Assembly (NCBI GenBank): GCA_934464615.1
Contig: CAKSKA010000011.1
Coordinates: forward strand, 1-64,000
Length of the DNA stretch: 64,000 bases
Reading direction: 5' to 3'
DNA from: an uncultured Eubacteriales bacterium
GTDB lineage: Bacteria; Bacillota; Clostridia; Oscillospirales; Acutalibacteraceae
Shown here piece after piece: positions 25,075 to 34,664 of this stretch (position 1 is its first letter; every line of letters starts with the position of its first letter). A model generated the notes under the pieces. That model made no database searches, was not told the DNA's origin, and saw nothing but the letters and a program-made list of their open reading frames with translations. A program made the translations under genes and the position numbers.

Positions 25075-25832
25075 ACAACAGAGTGTTTCCTTATCTGACT
25101 CGGAGTCATATTTGTGTGCTTTTTCAGTATTTTTCGAAAGTATGATGACGAACTGAAATTGAGTCGGTTGCTTATTGTTTCAATTGACAAATCGGTTGTC
25201 GTAAGCAATTTAACCGCAATGTCGCACAGGGCTTTTTGTCTGTAATCGTTTGGGGTAATACCGAATCTTTTTTTAAAAATACCGTACAATCCCGATTCGC
25301 TTACACTGCACAAAGCGGCAATTTCACTTATATTGCAGTACGGATTTTTGCTTATTAAATCCGCTGCCGTATCTGCGGCGGTCGGCAGTGCACTTTCGGC
25401 GTACTCGGCGGTTTCAAGCACTGCGCTTAAAAATGTGTAGAGATTTCCTATGTTTTTGCAATCGACACGGAGATTTTGCGTAATTTCATTTAAAAGTGCA
25501 AGCTGCACATCATTCGGGTATATTTTTTGCAAGACGGGATAACGGTTTTCATTAATCGGAATAAGGTCAAATCCCAGCGAATACCATTCAACGCTGCCCG
25601 TACTGTCAGGATACCAAAAAGATTCGTACCGCCAACCCTTCGGTATAAAAAATATATCGTCTGCACCGTTTTCTATATGTTTGGTTTTGCCTATAAGTTC
25701 GCTTCTGCCGTGTATCATCATTCCTATGTAATTTAAAGGGGAACCGTTATCGGATATATGGTCGGTGTGGTGCTGCTTGCAAAAACTGATTTTGTAAAAT
25801 TTAAAACAGTTAAAGAATTGTTGGTTGTTCAT
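25071..25832 (-). CDS. AraC-family transcriptional regulator
   Basis: 253 residues; cupin-like sensor domain (IPKGWRYESFWYPDSTGSVEW) and C-terminal HTH (about 155-250; IAALCSVSESGLYGIFKKRFGITPNDYRQ, ISNRLNFSSSSYFRKILKKHTNMTPSQIRKH). Divergent from the MDR/Gfo-Idh operon starting at 25938 and convergent with the AroD-like gene, so it could govern both. AGGGTGAT is upstream of the ATG. Confidence 0.85.
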   Translation of the reverse strand: MNNQQFFNCFKFYKISFCKQHHTDHISDNGSPLNYIGMMIHGRSELIGKTKHIENGADDIFFIPKGWRYESFWYPDSTGSVEWYSLGFDLIPINENRYPVLQKIYPNDVQLALLNEITQNLRVDCKNIGNLYTFLSAVLETAEYAESALPTAADTAADLISKNPYCNISEIAALCSVSESGLYGIFKKRFGITPNDYRQKALCDIAVKLLTTTDLSIETISNRLNFSSSSYFRKILKKHTNMTPSQIRKHSVV

Positions 25833-25937
25833 ATATAAATCACCCTAATTTTTAGAGAATTTTACCTGTTTTTTATAGTATATGGTATTGTGTGTGTGCC
25901 TGTCAAGTGTTAATATAAAGGCAAAGGGAGGGATTGT

Positions 25938-26954
25938 ATGAATAACAAAAATATTGTATTCGTAAAACCTAATACAGCCGTGCTGCAAGACGGTGAAATA
26001 CCGCAGCCGGCAGATAATGAAGTTCTGGTAAAATTGGCGGTATCCACAATCAGCAGCGGAACCGAAAGGGCAAACCTTACAGGCGAAGTTAATGTAAGTT
26101 TTCTTTCAAACGATACTCAGGCACATTTTCCTCGCACATCGGGCTACAGTTCAGCCGGTATCGTGGAAAAAACAGGTAAAAATGTTACAAGCGTAAAAGT
26201 CGGCGACCGCGTTGCGCTTTCATGGAGCAGACATTCGCTTTACTGCACTGCGGCGGAATTTAATGTACATAAAATTTTATCCGATGACATTTCTTTTAAC
26301 GAGGCTGCCCTGTTGCATATAAGCACTTTTCCCATGGCGGCTGTAAGGAAGTGCAGACTTGAAATCGGCGAGAGCGCCATGGTTATGGGACTCGGTGTTT
26401 TGGGACTTGTTGCCGTAGGGCTTTTAAAGGCAGCGGGCGCTGTGCCGATAATAGCGGTGGATCCCGTAGAGGAAAGGCGAAAAGCAGCCTTGGAAAACGG
26501 TGCGGATTACGCATTTGATCCGTTTGATAAGGATTTTGTAGAAAACGTACACAATGTAACCGACGGCGGCGTAAATGTTGCAATAGAAGTTACCGGTAAC
26601 GGCGGCGGACTTAACGGCGCGCTTGACTGTATGAAGCGTTTCGGCAGGGTGGCGTTGCTGGGCTGCACAAGAAACAGTGATTTTACGGTTGATTACTACA
26701 AAAAAGTACACGGACCGGGAATATCGCTTATAGGCGCGCATACCCTCGCAAGGCCTGATGTTGAGTCGTCGCCTTATATGTGGACTACACACGATGACGT
26801 AACGGCGGTACAAAAATTAATAAAATACGGCAGACTTAACCTTTCCAAACTGATAAGCGAGGTACATTCGCCTGTACAGGCACCCGAGGTTTATACACGT
26901 CTTGCGACCGAAAAGTCGTTTCCGCTTGTCCAGTTTGATTGGAGGAAATTATAA
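25938..26954 (+). CDS. Medium-chain dehydrogenase (threonine-dehydrogenase/bi-domain type)
   Basis: 338 residues. N-terminal GroES-like domain (TISSGTERANLTG, SGYSSAGIVEKTG), Rossmann motif GLGVLGLVAVG (about 150-160) and acidic end of beta-2 (VDPVEERR). The catalytic zinc Cys of alcohol dehydrogenases is not evident, as in the related oxidoreductases that pair with Gfo/Idh/MocA proteins. Its stop overlaps the next ATG by one base (TAATG), a tight operon. Probable oxidation of a sugar or sugar derivative. Confidence 0.8.
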   Translation: MNNKNIVFVKPNTAVLQDGEIPQPADNEVLVKLAVSTISSGTERANLTGEVNVSFLSNDTQAHFPRTSGYSSAGIVEKTGKNVTSVKVGDRVALSWSRHSLYCTAAEFNVHKILSDDISFNEAALLHISTFPMAAVRKCRLEIGESAMVMGLGVLGLVAVGLLKAAGAVPIIAVDPVEERRKAALENGADYAFDPFDKDFVENVHNVTDGGVNVAIEVTGNGGGLNGALDCMKRFGRVALLGCTRNSDFTVDYYKKVHGPGISLIGAHTLARPDVESSPYMWTTHDDVTAVQKLIKYGRLNLSKLISEVHSPVQAPEVYTRLATEKSFPLVQFDWRKL

Positions 26955-27979
26955 TGCGCCGCATAAAAGTTGCACAAATAGGCACAAGCAAAAACAGTCA
27001 CGGTAACCAAATAATACGCAGTTTAAAAAAGCAGAGCGATATATTTGAGGTTGCGGGCGTTGCTTTTCCCGAAAACGAAAAGGAAAAATTTCCGGAACAA
27101 ATGGCTGATTTTGCGAGATTACGGGAAATGACGGTTGAAGAAATACTCGGCAGCAGTGAAATTGAAGCGGTTGTAATTGAAACCGAGGAAGTCTATCTTA
27201 CAAAATACGCGCTTTTGGCGGCACAAGCCGGCAAACACATACATATGGAAAAACCGGGCGGAATAAATCTTGCCGATTTTGAAAAATTGATAGATACGGT
27301 TAAGAAAAACCAAGTTGTTTTTCACACGGGATATATGTATAGGTACAACCCGTTTGTACAAGAGTTGATGGGAAAAATTAAAAACGGCGAACTCGGGGAG
27401 ATTATAAGTGTTGAAGCACAAATGAACTGCGATCACACTGCACAGACAAGACAGTGGTTTGAGAATTTCCCCGGCGGAATAATGTTTTTTTTGGGATGCC
27501 ATTTGGTCGATTTGATTTTGCAGATTAAGGGTGTTCCCGACAGAATAATACCGTTTAACAAATCAACCGGGGTAGGTATAGATTCGGCGGAAGATTTTGG
27601 TATGGCGGTGTTTGAATATAAAAACGGCTGCTCGTTTGTAAAGGTAAATGCAGCGGAAAAAGGCGGATTTGCAAGGCGGCAGTTGGTGGTGTCCGGCACA
27701 AAGGGCACAGTTGAGCTGAAACCGTTTGAAATGTTTGCCGACGGCGGACAGTTCACCACAAAAACCGTGTATACATCTGCGGATTGGGGAAACTGCGGAG
27801 AAACCGTGAACAGCACTGTTTATGACAGATACGACGGAATGATGCATTCCTTTGCAAAAGCGGTTTGCAAAGATGAAGAAAACCCCTATACATACGATTA
27901 TGAACTGCAGCTTTATAAGACTTTACTTAGCGCGACAGGACACGAACCTGTTACGCCTGTGAAACAAAATTTTGCATAA
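26954..27979 (+). CDS. Gfo/Idh/MocA-family oxidoreductase
   Basis: 341 residues from ATG 26954, with GGAGG located in the end of the preceding gene. Rossmann start KVAQIGTSKNSHGN, EKPGG motif (about residue 97) that positions the nicotinamide, and a C-terminal beta-sheet domain with VKVNAAEKGG. NAD(P)-dependent oxidation or epimerisation of a cyclic sugar or inositol is typical. Translationally coupled to the MDR gene. Confidence 0.8.
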   Translation: MRRIKVAQIGTSKNSHGNQIIRSLKKQSDIFEVAGVAFPENEKEKFPEQMADFARLREMTVEEILGSSEIEAVVIETEEVYLTKYALLAAQAGKHIHMEKPGGINLADFEKLIDTVKKNQVVFHTGYMYRYNPFVQELMGKIKNGELGEIISVEAQMNCDHTAQTRQWFENFPGGIMFFLGCHLVDLILQIKGVPDRIIPFNKSTGVGIDSAEDFGMAVFEYKNGCSFVKVNAAEKGGFARRQLVVSGTKGTVELKPFEMFADGGQFTTKTVYTSADWGNCGETVNSTVYDRYDGMMHSFAKAVCKDEENPYTYDYELQLYKTLLSATGHEPVTPVKQNFA

Positions 27980-28073
27980 TACATTGCCTTAAAACTTGAA
28001 ATACGGCAGCCTTGCAAAAGTAAACGCAAAACCGCAATCCAAATGTTGCGGTGTAAAATAAAGGAGAAAAGTT

Positions 28074-29057
28074 ATGAAAGCAATACTTGTAAATGACGAC
28101 AAAACTTTAAGATGGGACGATGTACCGAATCCCGTGCTTAACAATGACGACTGCCTTATAAAAATAGAAGCAGCGGCACTGAACAGGGCAGACCTTATGC
28201 AGCGTGAAGGCGATTATCCGCCGCCCCCCGGATGTCCTGATTGGATGGGACTTGAAATTGCGGGAACAATTATTGAAATGGCGGACGGCGCAAAGGAAAA
28301 ATCGAATTTTAAAGTCGGGGATAAAGTATGCGCTTTGCTCGGCGGCGGCGGTTATGCACAGTACGCAAATGTAAAGTACGATATGCTTATGCCTATACCG
28401 AAAGACTGCACAATGGTAGAAGCGGCAGCTATGCCCGAAGCCTTTGCAACGGCATATCTTAACCTGTTTATTGAGGGCAAGATACAGCGTGGTAATACAC
28501 TGCTTATGAATGCGGGCGCCAGCGGACTTGCAAGCGTTATAATCCCTATGGCTAAGGCATTCGGCGTAAGGGTTATAACTACGGTTTTAAACGATGAAAA
28601 GGCAAATTCAATCCGCCATCTCGGAGCCGATATTATCGTTAACACATCAAAACAGGATATTGTTGAAGTTTTAAAGCGGGAACTTGAAAACGGTCACGGC
28701 GTAGATGTTGCGATTGACTGCCTGGGCGGCGAAATAATGGGTAAATGCATACACTATTTAACGCACGGGGCGCGTTGGATAATGATAGCGGCGTTGGCAG
28801 GACAGAAGACCGAAATAGACCTTAAAAACATTTATGTAAGAAACGTACGCATAGTAGGCAGTACGCTTCGCTCGAGAACTCCGCAAACCAAAGCGGAAAT
28901 ACTTAAATGCTTGGTACGGGACGTATGGCCTAAGGTAGAAAGCGGGGAGGTTAAGCCGACAATTTATAAAGTTTTACCCATAACACAGGCGCAGCAGGCA
29001 CAGGATATACTTTACAGGGGAGAAAATACCGGTAAAGTCGTTCTAACGGTTGAATAA
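28074..29057 (+). CDS. NAD(P)H-quinone oxidoreductase, PIG3-like MDR
   Basis: 327 residues. Features of the zinc-free quinone reductase branch: AALNRADLMQREGDYPPPPG at the N-terminus, GLEIAGTI, NAGASGLASVIIPMAKAFG (NADPH site) and GSTLRSRTPQTK near the C-terminus, all usual in the PIG3 group. AAGGAG at 8 nt upstream. Separated by 94 nt from the Gfo/Idh/MocA gene, so it may be in the same transcript or separate. Confidence 0.85.
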   Translation: MKAILVNDDKTLRWDDVPNPVLNNDDCLIKIEAAALNRADLMQREGDYPPPPGCPDWMGLEIAGTIIEMADGAKEKSNFKVGDKVCALLGGGGYAQYANVKYDMLMPIPKDCTMVEAAAMPEAFATAYLNLFIEGKIQRGNTLLMNAGASGLASVIIPMAKAFGVRVITTVLNDEKANSIRHLGADIIVNTSKQDIVEVLKRELENGHGVDVAIDCLGGEIMGKCIHYLTHGARWIMIAALAGQKTEIDLKNIYVRNVRIVGSTLRSRTPQTKAEILKCLVRDVWPKVESGEVKPTIYKVLPITQAQQAQDILYRGENTGKVVLTVE

Positions 29058-29072
29058 ATTTTACCCCTTTTA

Positions 29073-29101
29073 TTGACATTGACGTATAAAAATAGTATAC
29101 T
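29073..29101 (+). promoter_or_regulatory. mntP promoter
   Basis: TTGACA (29073-29078), 17 nt, TATACT (29096-29101). The inverted pair ACCCCTTT (about 29063) and AAAGGGGT (about 29120) brackets it; the second arm is the ribosome binding site. Confidence 0.8.
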
Positions 29102-29136
29102 GATACTCATATTCAATTTAAAGGGGTAATAATACT

Positions 29137-29706
29137 ATGGGAATTGCCGAATTGCTTTTGCTTGCCATAGGACTATCCATGGACGCATTTGCGGTATCAG
29201 TTTGCAAAGGACTTTCCACAAAGCAACTTAAACTGCGGCATATGTTTATTTGCGGTGCATGGTTCGGAAGTTTTCAGGCACTTATGCCGTTGATAGGCTA
29301 TTTTCTCGGTGCGGCTTTTGAAAGATACATAAACCGTTTTGACCATTGGGTTGCCTTTATATTGCTTGTGCTTATAGGCGGTAATATGATAAGGGAGTCC
29401 TTTGATAAGGAAACCGAAAATACCGATGCGTCCTTTGGGTTTAAAACAATGTTTGTTATGGCGGTAGCCACCAGCATAGACGCTTTGGCAGTCGGCGTTA
29501 CTTTTGCAATTCTGCCTGATGTTAAAATAGGCTTTGCAATATCCTTTATAGGCATTATAACTTTTATACTGTCCGCAATAGGCGTTAAAGTGGGAAATGT
29601 GTTCGGCGCAAAATATAAAAATAAGGCTGAGCTTACAGGCGGCATAATTCTTGTACTTATAGGACTTAAGATTTTGCTTGAACATCTTAATGTAATTAAA
29701 TTTTAA
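29137..29706 (+). CDS. mntP: Manganese efflux pump MntP
   Basis: 189 residues with six membrane helices. The repeated SMDAFAVSV (about 15) and SIDALAVGV (about 111) motifs in helices 1 and 4 carry the Asp residues needed for Mn export. MntP removes excess Mn(II). Monocistronic with its own promoter and a shared terminator. Confidence 0.92.
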   Translation: MGIAELLLLAIGLSMDAFAVSVCKGLSTKQLKLRHMFICGAWFGSFQALMPLIGYFLGAAFERYINRFDHWVAFILLVLIGGNMIRESFDKETENTDASFGFKTMFVMAVATSIDALAVGVTFAILPDVKIGFAISFIGIITFILSAIGVKVGNVFGAKYKNKAELTGGIILVLIGLKILLEHLNVIKF

Positions 29707-29715
29707 CTTATAAAT

Positions 29716-29752
29716 AAAAATCCCGAAGTCAACATTGACTTCGGGATTTTTT
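29716..29752. terminator. Bidirectional terminator between mntP and secF
   Basis: AATCCCGAAGTCAA / TTGACTTCGGGATT with a 2-nt loop, A-run before and T-run after. Confidence 0.9.
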
Positions 29753-29759
29753 ATACATA

Positions 29760-30713
29760 TTATTTATTTTTCTTTTTCTGTTTGGGCGGTCTTTTTGCAA
29801 CATGATTTTTCCACACAACCCATAACGGTCCCGCAACAAGCAGGGAGGAAATACAGCCGGAAACCAAACCGAACGCCATTGGAATTGCAAAACTGCGCAG
29901 CGTTGACAAACCGCAGATTTCCGCAACAACGATTATTGTTGTAACAGCGGCAACGGTGGTAATCGTAGTTATAACAGTACGCGTTTTAACCACATTTATG
30001 CTGTTATCTACCAAATCTGCAATTTGACCTTGCGGATTAAGGCGCTTTTCTTCGCGCACACGGTCATAAATAACTATGGTATCGTTAAGCGAATATCCAA
30101 GCAGCGTTAAAATAACCGCTATTAAGTTTGAATCCACGGGGAGTCTGAATGCCGTGCAGGCAAGGAACGCCACAATACAGTCAAGTATAAGGGCTATATA
30201 AGCCGTAACTGCGGCCGAAACACCGCCTATATTGCGGAAACGGACACCTATGTAAACTACAACTATAATGCCCGCAAGAAGTACGGCGACAAGACTTTTG
30301 CCAAAGAAAGCGCCGGCTATTGTAGGACTTACCGAGTTAGAATCGTAAAGTTCAAAATTATTTGTGTCAAATTTTTCCTGCAATGCCTTTGTAAGGCTGT
30401 TTTGCGTATCTGCCGAAAGGGATGAATTACCCGACAGGGAAATAACCATCTGCTGTTCGTCACCGCCTACGGATGTGCCGTAAGTAACAGCGGCCTTTTG
30501 ACCGAGCGTGTCGTTTACAACGCTTTCCGCATCGGCAGTGTTTAATTCGCCGCTGTATGTATAAGAAATACGTGTACCGCCTTTAAAGTTAATGTCAAGA
30601 TTCACACCGAAAATGCAGGTGAGAATAATTCCGACGATAATAACAACAGCGTAGCCTATAAGTACCTTTTTAAGAGCTTTACCGGTATTTATGTGTAAAT
30701 TACTTAACTTCAT
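29760..30713 (-). CDS. secF: Protein translocase subunit SecF
   Basis: 317 residues from ATG 30713; GGAGG of its ribosome site lies inside the end of secD. Six-helix RND-like membrane protein: first helix (about 15-35), DINFKGGTRISYTYSG (the D-FKGG motif), a periplasm-facing domain, then GVRFRNIGGVSA, SLNDTIVIYDRVREE and a basic C-terminus. Works with SecD using the proton-motive force to help export through SecYEG. Overlaps secD by 14 nt. Confidence 0.95.
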   Translation of the reverse strand: MKLSNLHINTGKALKKVLIGYAVVIIVGIILTCIFGVNLDINFKGGTRISYTYSGELNTADAESVVNDTLGQKAAVTYGTSVGGDEQQMVISLSGNSSLSADTQNSLTKALQEKFDTNNFELYDSNSVSPTIAGAFFGKSLVAVLLAGIIVVVYIGVRFRNIGGVSAAVTAYIALILDCIVAFLACTAFRLPVDSNLIAVILTLLGYSLNDTIVIYDRVREEKRLNPQGQIADLVDNSINVVKTRTVITTITTVAAVTTIIVVAEICGLSTLRSFAIPMAFGLVSGCISSLLVAGPLWVVWKNHVAKRPPKQKKKNK

Positions 30714-32091
30714 TTTTAGCACCTCCGTAAAGCCAGGGTTTGCGCAGTGTTTTGTAATCGGAAATGCTCATAAGCATTTTTTTACATGCCCATACACCCA
30801 TTATAAGATTGAATATAACGCCTACTAAAAGAGTATATCCGAATGAGTAGATAGAACCGGTTATTGATGAACCGAACATCGGGAAGATAAAGCTGAATAT
30901 TTTTGCAAATATACTGTCCGGAGTACCGAATGCACCCATAAGTACAAGCGCTACTATAACTATGGTTACGTTACCGTCTATTACCGCGCTTAAACTGTTT
31001 TGGTATCCTGCGGCAATCGCACCGTCTATGGTCTTGCCTTTGCGGAATTCCTCGCGTATACGTTCAAACGCAATAACATTTGCGTCCACGCCTACACCTA
31101 TTGAAAGAATTATACCCGCAATACCGGGAATTGTAAGCGTAAAGCTGTTAACGCCCGAGAAGAATCCGGAAATGCAGGCTACCATACCTGCAAGTTGTCC
31201 CAGCAGTCCTATGGACGCTATTACACCGGGCAGTCTGTAACGCAAAATCATAAACAGGCAAATAACGCCGAAGGCTACAGCGCCTGCTATAAGCATTACG
31301 TTAAGGGCATTGCTGCCGAGCGTCGGGGAGATTATCTGCAATTTGCTGTCGTCAACCGTAAGTGCAAACGGGAGTGAGCCTGCATTGATTTTATTTGCAA
31401 GGTCTTTTACATAATCCGCCGTCATGCTGCTGCCGGATATTATTGCTTTGCCGTCGGGAATTGCCTCTTTACAGCTTGCGGTTGAAATGTTCTGACCGTC
31501 AAGATATATTGAAATATTTGTGTTTTCCTGCGCGGCTTTGGCTGTAGCGGATGCAAATGCCGTTTTACCGGTGTCGTCAAATTCAAGCGAAACTATGTAG
31601 CCGTTTTCTTCGGTGTATCCTGCGGTTGCGCTTTTAACAACCTCACCGTTCATAAACGGTGTACCGGAGTTGTCGTCACCGTTGTAAAAATACAACTGTG
31701 CGGTTTCTCCGAGACTCTTTACCGCTGCGGCGGGATCAAAATCGCTCTCGTTTGCGTCCCAGGGGAAACGTACTATTATTTGATGGTTGGAATTGTCGGT
31801 GTAAACCTCGTAATCGGTAATATTATCTCCGACAAGCCGCGTTTCAATAATAGTTTTTGCAGAGTCCATATCCTCTTTGGTAATGTCAACTTCCTGTTTA
31901 TCGGGGGAGAATACCGCTTCTACGCCGCCGCGTATATCAATACCCCAGCGAATATCGCCGGCGCCTTTTATATACACTTGACGGGTATCGCCGTAATAAT
32001 TGCTGATGCCGAAAAATGCCGTGTATGCAAGTGCCAGTATCAGTACCAACACTATAAAAAATGTCGGTTTTGATGCCCTTTTAGACTTCAT
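30700..32091 (-). CDS. secD: Protein translocase subunit SecD
   Basis: 463 residues. N-terminal helix, DIRWGIDIRGGVEAVF (the D-LxGG motif) at about 50, a large extracytoplasmic domain, then five helices with GVGVDANVIAFERIREEFRKGKTIDGAIAAGYQ, a hallmark of SecD. AGGAGGT lies upstream. Shorter than Gram-negative SecD, normal for Firmicutes. Operon with secF. Confidence 0.95.
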   Translation of the reverse strand: MKSKRASKPTFFIVLVLILALAYTAFFGISNYYGDTRQVYIKGAGDIRWGIDIRGGVEAVFSPDKQEVDITKEDMDSAKTIIETRLVGDNITDYEVYTDNSNHQIIVRFPWDANESDFDPAAAVKSLGETAQLYFYNGDDNSGTPFMNGEVVKSATAGYTEENGYIVSLEFDDTGKTAFASATAKAAQENTNISIYLDGQNISTASCKEAIPDGKAIISGSSMTADYVKDLANKINAGSLPFALTVDDSKLQIISPTLGSNALNVMLIAGAVAFGVICLFMILRYRLPGVIASIGLLGQLAGMVACISGFFSGVNSFTLTIPGIAGIILSIGVGVDANVIAFERIREEFRKGKTIDGAIAAGYQNSLSAVIDGNVTIVIVALVLMGAFGTPDSIFAKIFSFIFPMFGSSITGSIYSFGYTLLVGVIFNLIMGVWACKKMLMSISDYKTLRKPWLYGGAKNEVK

Positions 32092-32161
32092 TAGGCGTCT
32101 ACCTCCTGTGTTTTTTAATTATAATTATAAATGTATTGCCCTGCTTTGTCAATAAAATCAG

Positions 32162-33433
32162 TTATTTAATAAGGCTTTCCAAAGCCGCGTATTTTACGGC
32201 ACAGCAAAGTATTTCGGACGCCTTTTCAACCTCTTTTACCGTAGGATAAGAAGGCGCTATGCGTATATCCCTGTTGTAAGGATCTTTACCGTACGGATGT
32301 GTAGCCCCCACCGTTGTAAGTTTAAGACCTGCTTTTGCGCAAAGTTCCTCAACACGTTTTGCGCAGCCGTCCTTAACAAACAGTGTTATAAAATATCCGC
32401 CTTTCGGATCGGTCCATGACGCTATGTCAAGCCCGCCGAGTTTCTTGTTAAACTCATTAAGTACAGCCGTAAATTTAGGGCGTAAAATAGCCGCGTGCTT
32501 TTTCATATGCGCTTTAAGAATATCTATGTTCGGGAACATTCTTGCGTGTCGCAGCTGGTTTAATTTGTCCGGACCGATTGTCTGGTAAGACATACGCTCC
32601 TTAAGCATAGCAACATTTTTGGGACTTGCCGCTTCTGCCGCAACGCCTGCACCGGGGAATGTGATTTTAGAGGTTGACATAAACATTATTATATTATCCT
32701 GTGTGCCGTTTTTAACACATTCATCGTATATGTTAAGCAGCGTGTCGCCCTCATCATAAAGGTCGTGTATCGCGTAGGCGTTATCCCACATAATGCGGAA
32801 ATCTTTTGCCGCAGGCTGTAATGCCGCAAGACGTCTTACGGTATTGTCGCTGTAAGTAATGCCTTCCGGATTTGAATATTTGGGTACGCACCACATACCC
32901 TTTACCTTTTCGTCCTTAATCAACTCTTCAATTTGGTCTACGTCCGGTCCTTCCGGCGTATTGTCAACCGGTATCATTTCTATGCCGAAATGTTCGCATA
33001 TTCCGAAATGGCGGTCATAACCCGGAGTGGGACACAAAAATTTAACGCCGCCCTGCAAAAGCCACGGCTCGCCGCCGAATCCGTGCGTCATAGCCTGCGC
33101 TATAGTATCAAACATCATATTAAGCGAAGAATTTCCGCCTACTATTATTTGGGAGTGATCGATTCCGAGTATTTGCGAAAACAAATATTTAAGTTCCACC
33201 AGTCCGTCAAGACCGCCGTAATTTCGGCAATCGGTGCCCTCGCAGTTTTTAAAACCGTTTGCATTTCCCACAAGGTCGAAAATATCGCGGCTTAACTCCA
33301 TTTGGTCAAAACTCGGTTTACCGCGCGTCATATCAAGCGCCGTACCCAGATTTTTAAGACGTTCGTATTCGTTTTTTACAGCAACAAATTCGTTTTTTAA
33401 CTCTGTTTGCGACATTTTTAAATAACTGTTCAA
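32162..33433 (-). CDS. Aspartate aminotransferase, PF12897 type
   Basis: 423 residues from TTG 33433 (AGGAGGT 8 nt upstream; ATG 33415 is an alternative). LDMTRGKPSFDQMELS, RNYGGLDGLVELK, CPTPGYDRHFGICE, WDNAYAIHDL and STSKITFPGAGVA (PLP Lys) follow the actinobacterial AspT/Rv3722c-like family rather than classic AspC. PLP-dependent interconversion of aspartate and oxaloacetate is likely. Monocistronic. Confidence 0.85.
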   Translation of the reverse strand: MNSYLKMSQTELKNEFVAVKNEYERLKNLGTALDMTRGKPSFDQMELSRDIFDLVGNANGFKNCEGTDCRNYGGLDGLVELKYLFSQILGIDHSQIIVGGNSSLNMMFDTIAQAMTHGFGGEPWLLQGGVKFLCPTPGYDRHFGICEHFGIEMIPVDNTPEGPDVDQIEELIKDEKVKGMWCVPKYSNPEGITYSDNTVRRLAALQPAAKDFRIMWDNAYAIHDLYDEGDTLLNIYDECVKNGTQDNIIMFMSTSKITFPGAGVAAEAASPKNVAMLKERMSYQTIGPDKLNQLRHARMFPNIDILKAHMKKHAAILRPKFTAVLNEFNKKLGGLDIASWTDPKGGYFITLFVKDGCAKRVEELCAKAGLKLTTVGATHPYGKDPYNRDIRIAPSYPTVKEVEKASEILCCAVKYAALESLIK

Positions 33434-33553
33434 AACAATACCTCCTATTATTTAATGACTATATAAATATAATACAATACGCCGGCAATTTCAAGTAAAA
33501 AATCAATAAGGTCGTATATTGTTGAATTTAATGCGATTTTAGAAACAAAACAC

Positions 33554-33582
33554 TTGACAATTACAATGCATGGTGATAAAAT
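33554..33582 (+). promoter_or_regulatory. rplU operon promoter
   Basis: TTGACA (33554-33559), 17 nt, TAAAAT (33577-33582). Confidence 0.8.
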
Positions 33583-33599
33583 GGTAAAGCCGCATATTG

Positions 33600-33667
33600 T
33601 GGGTTTAAGTTGTATTTATACACGCCTACCGTAGCGAGACTGTAAATTAAGGCAGGTGCCAAAGGTA
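33600..33667 (+). promoter_or_regulatory. Putative ribosomal protein L21 leader
   Basis: The stretch before rplU can fold with CACGCCT (about 33621) pairing to AGGC-AG-GTG (about 33650), enclosing the ribosome site. Firmicute rplU genes often have an L21 leader with autogenous control. Position and structure fit; the family consensus was not checked. Confidence 0.45.
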
Positions 33668-33973
33668 ATGTACGCAATTATTGAAACAGGCGGAAAGCAG
33701 TACCGTGTTGAGCAGGGCGATGTTATTTACGTTGAAAAGCTCAATGCCGCTGCAGACGAGGAAGTAATCTTCGATAAAGTTGTTGCTGTAAAGAACACAA
33801 CACTTAAGGTTGGTAAACCTTACGTTAAAGACGCCGTAGTTAAGGGAACCGTTATTAAAAACGGTAAGGGTAAGAAAATCACTGTATTTACTTACAAACC
33901 TAAAAAAAGCAGCTCCCGTAAAATGGGACACAGACAGCCCTATACCAAAGTACAGATCAACGAGATCGGTTAA
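33668..33973 (+). CDS. rplU: Large ribosomal subunit protein bL21
   Basis: 101 residues from ATG 33668 (MYAIIETGGKQYRVEQGD is the family's standard start). C-terminal GHRQPYTKVQINEI is typical. Binds 23S rRNA. First gene of rplU-prp-rpmA. Confidence 0.96.
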   Translation: MYAIIETGGKQYRVEQGDVIYVEKLNAAADEEVIFDKVVAVKNTTLKVGKPYVKDAVVKGTVIKNGKGKKITVFTYKPKKSSSRKMGHRQPYTKVQINEIG

Positions 33974-33976
33974 GGT

Positions 33977-34294
33977 ATGACTTCGGTTAGGTTTATTTAT
34001 GAGGGGGAAACCTTAAAAGGTTTTTCGCTTAAAGGTCACAGCAGTAATGACTGTGACGACGATTTAGGCAGGACGGTTTGCGCGGCGGTATCAAGCGCGG
34101 CATATATGACCGCGAATACCGTAACCGATATATTCGGCGACAAAGCCGATATAAAGGTTGACGACGCTTTAATGGATTTGTATGTAAAAAATCCCTCGGA
34201 AAGTACGGTAAAATTACTTTGCGGATTTAAAGCGCATATGGAGCAGCTGGCTTGTCAATACAGCAATAAGGTTAGAATATATTCGGAGGTGTAA
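33977..34294 (+). CDS. prp: Ribosomal-processing cysteine protease Prp
   Basis: 105 residues. The catalytic His is in LKGHSS (about 20) and Cys in GRTVCAAVSS (about 35). Prp removes the N-terminal extension of L27 in Firmicutes; the conserved place between rplU and rpmA and the L27 extension downstream agree. Confidence 0.92.
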   Translation: MTSVRFIYEGETLKGFSLKGHSSNDCDDDLGRTVCAAVSSAAYMTANTVTDIFGDKADIKVDDALMDLYVKNPSESTVKLLCGFKAHMEQLACQYSNKVRIYSEV

Positions 34295-34297
34295 TTC

Positions 34298-34582
34298 ATG
34301 TTAAAGGTTAACATTCAGTTATTTGCCCATAAAAAAGGTATGGGTTCTACCAAAAACGGCAGAGACAGCGAAGCGAAACGTCTCGGCGTAAAGCGTGCCG
34401 ACGGTCAGTTCGTTTTGGCAGGTAATATACTTGTAAGACAGCGTGGTACACACATCCATGCAGGCAATAACGTAGGTATCGGATCTGATGATACTCTGTT
34501 TGCTTTAATAGACGGAAAGGTTAAATTCGAAAGAGTGGGCCGTGACCGCAAGCAGGTAAGCATTTACGCTGTTGAACAGTAA
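34298..34582 (+). CDS. rpmA: Large ribosomal subunit protein bL27
   Basis: 94 residues. The extension MLKVNIQLFA before HKKGMGS is the Prp cleavage signal, so the mature protein begins after Ala10. GSTKNGRDSEAKRLGVK and RGTHIHAGNNVG are diagnostic. Terminator follows. Confidence 0.96.
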   Translation: MLKVNIQLFAHKKGMGSTKNGRDSEAKRLGVKRADGQFVLAGNILVRQRGTHIHAGNNVGIGSDDTLFALIDGKVKFERVGRDRKQVSIYAVEQ

Positions 34583-34595
34583 TAAATGATTATTA

Positions 34596-34623
34596 AAAAT
34601 CCGGTTTTAAACCGGATTTTTTT
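34596..34623 (+). terminator. Terminator after rpmA
   Basis: AAATCCGGTTT/AAACCGGATTT followed by a T-run. Confidence 0.9.
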
Positions 34624-34664
34624 AATTTGTGTAAATACTTATAGTAACACAAAGGAGTAGAAGT

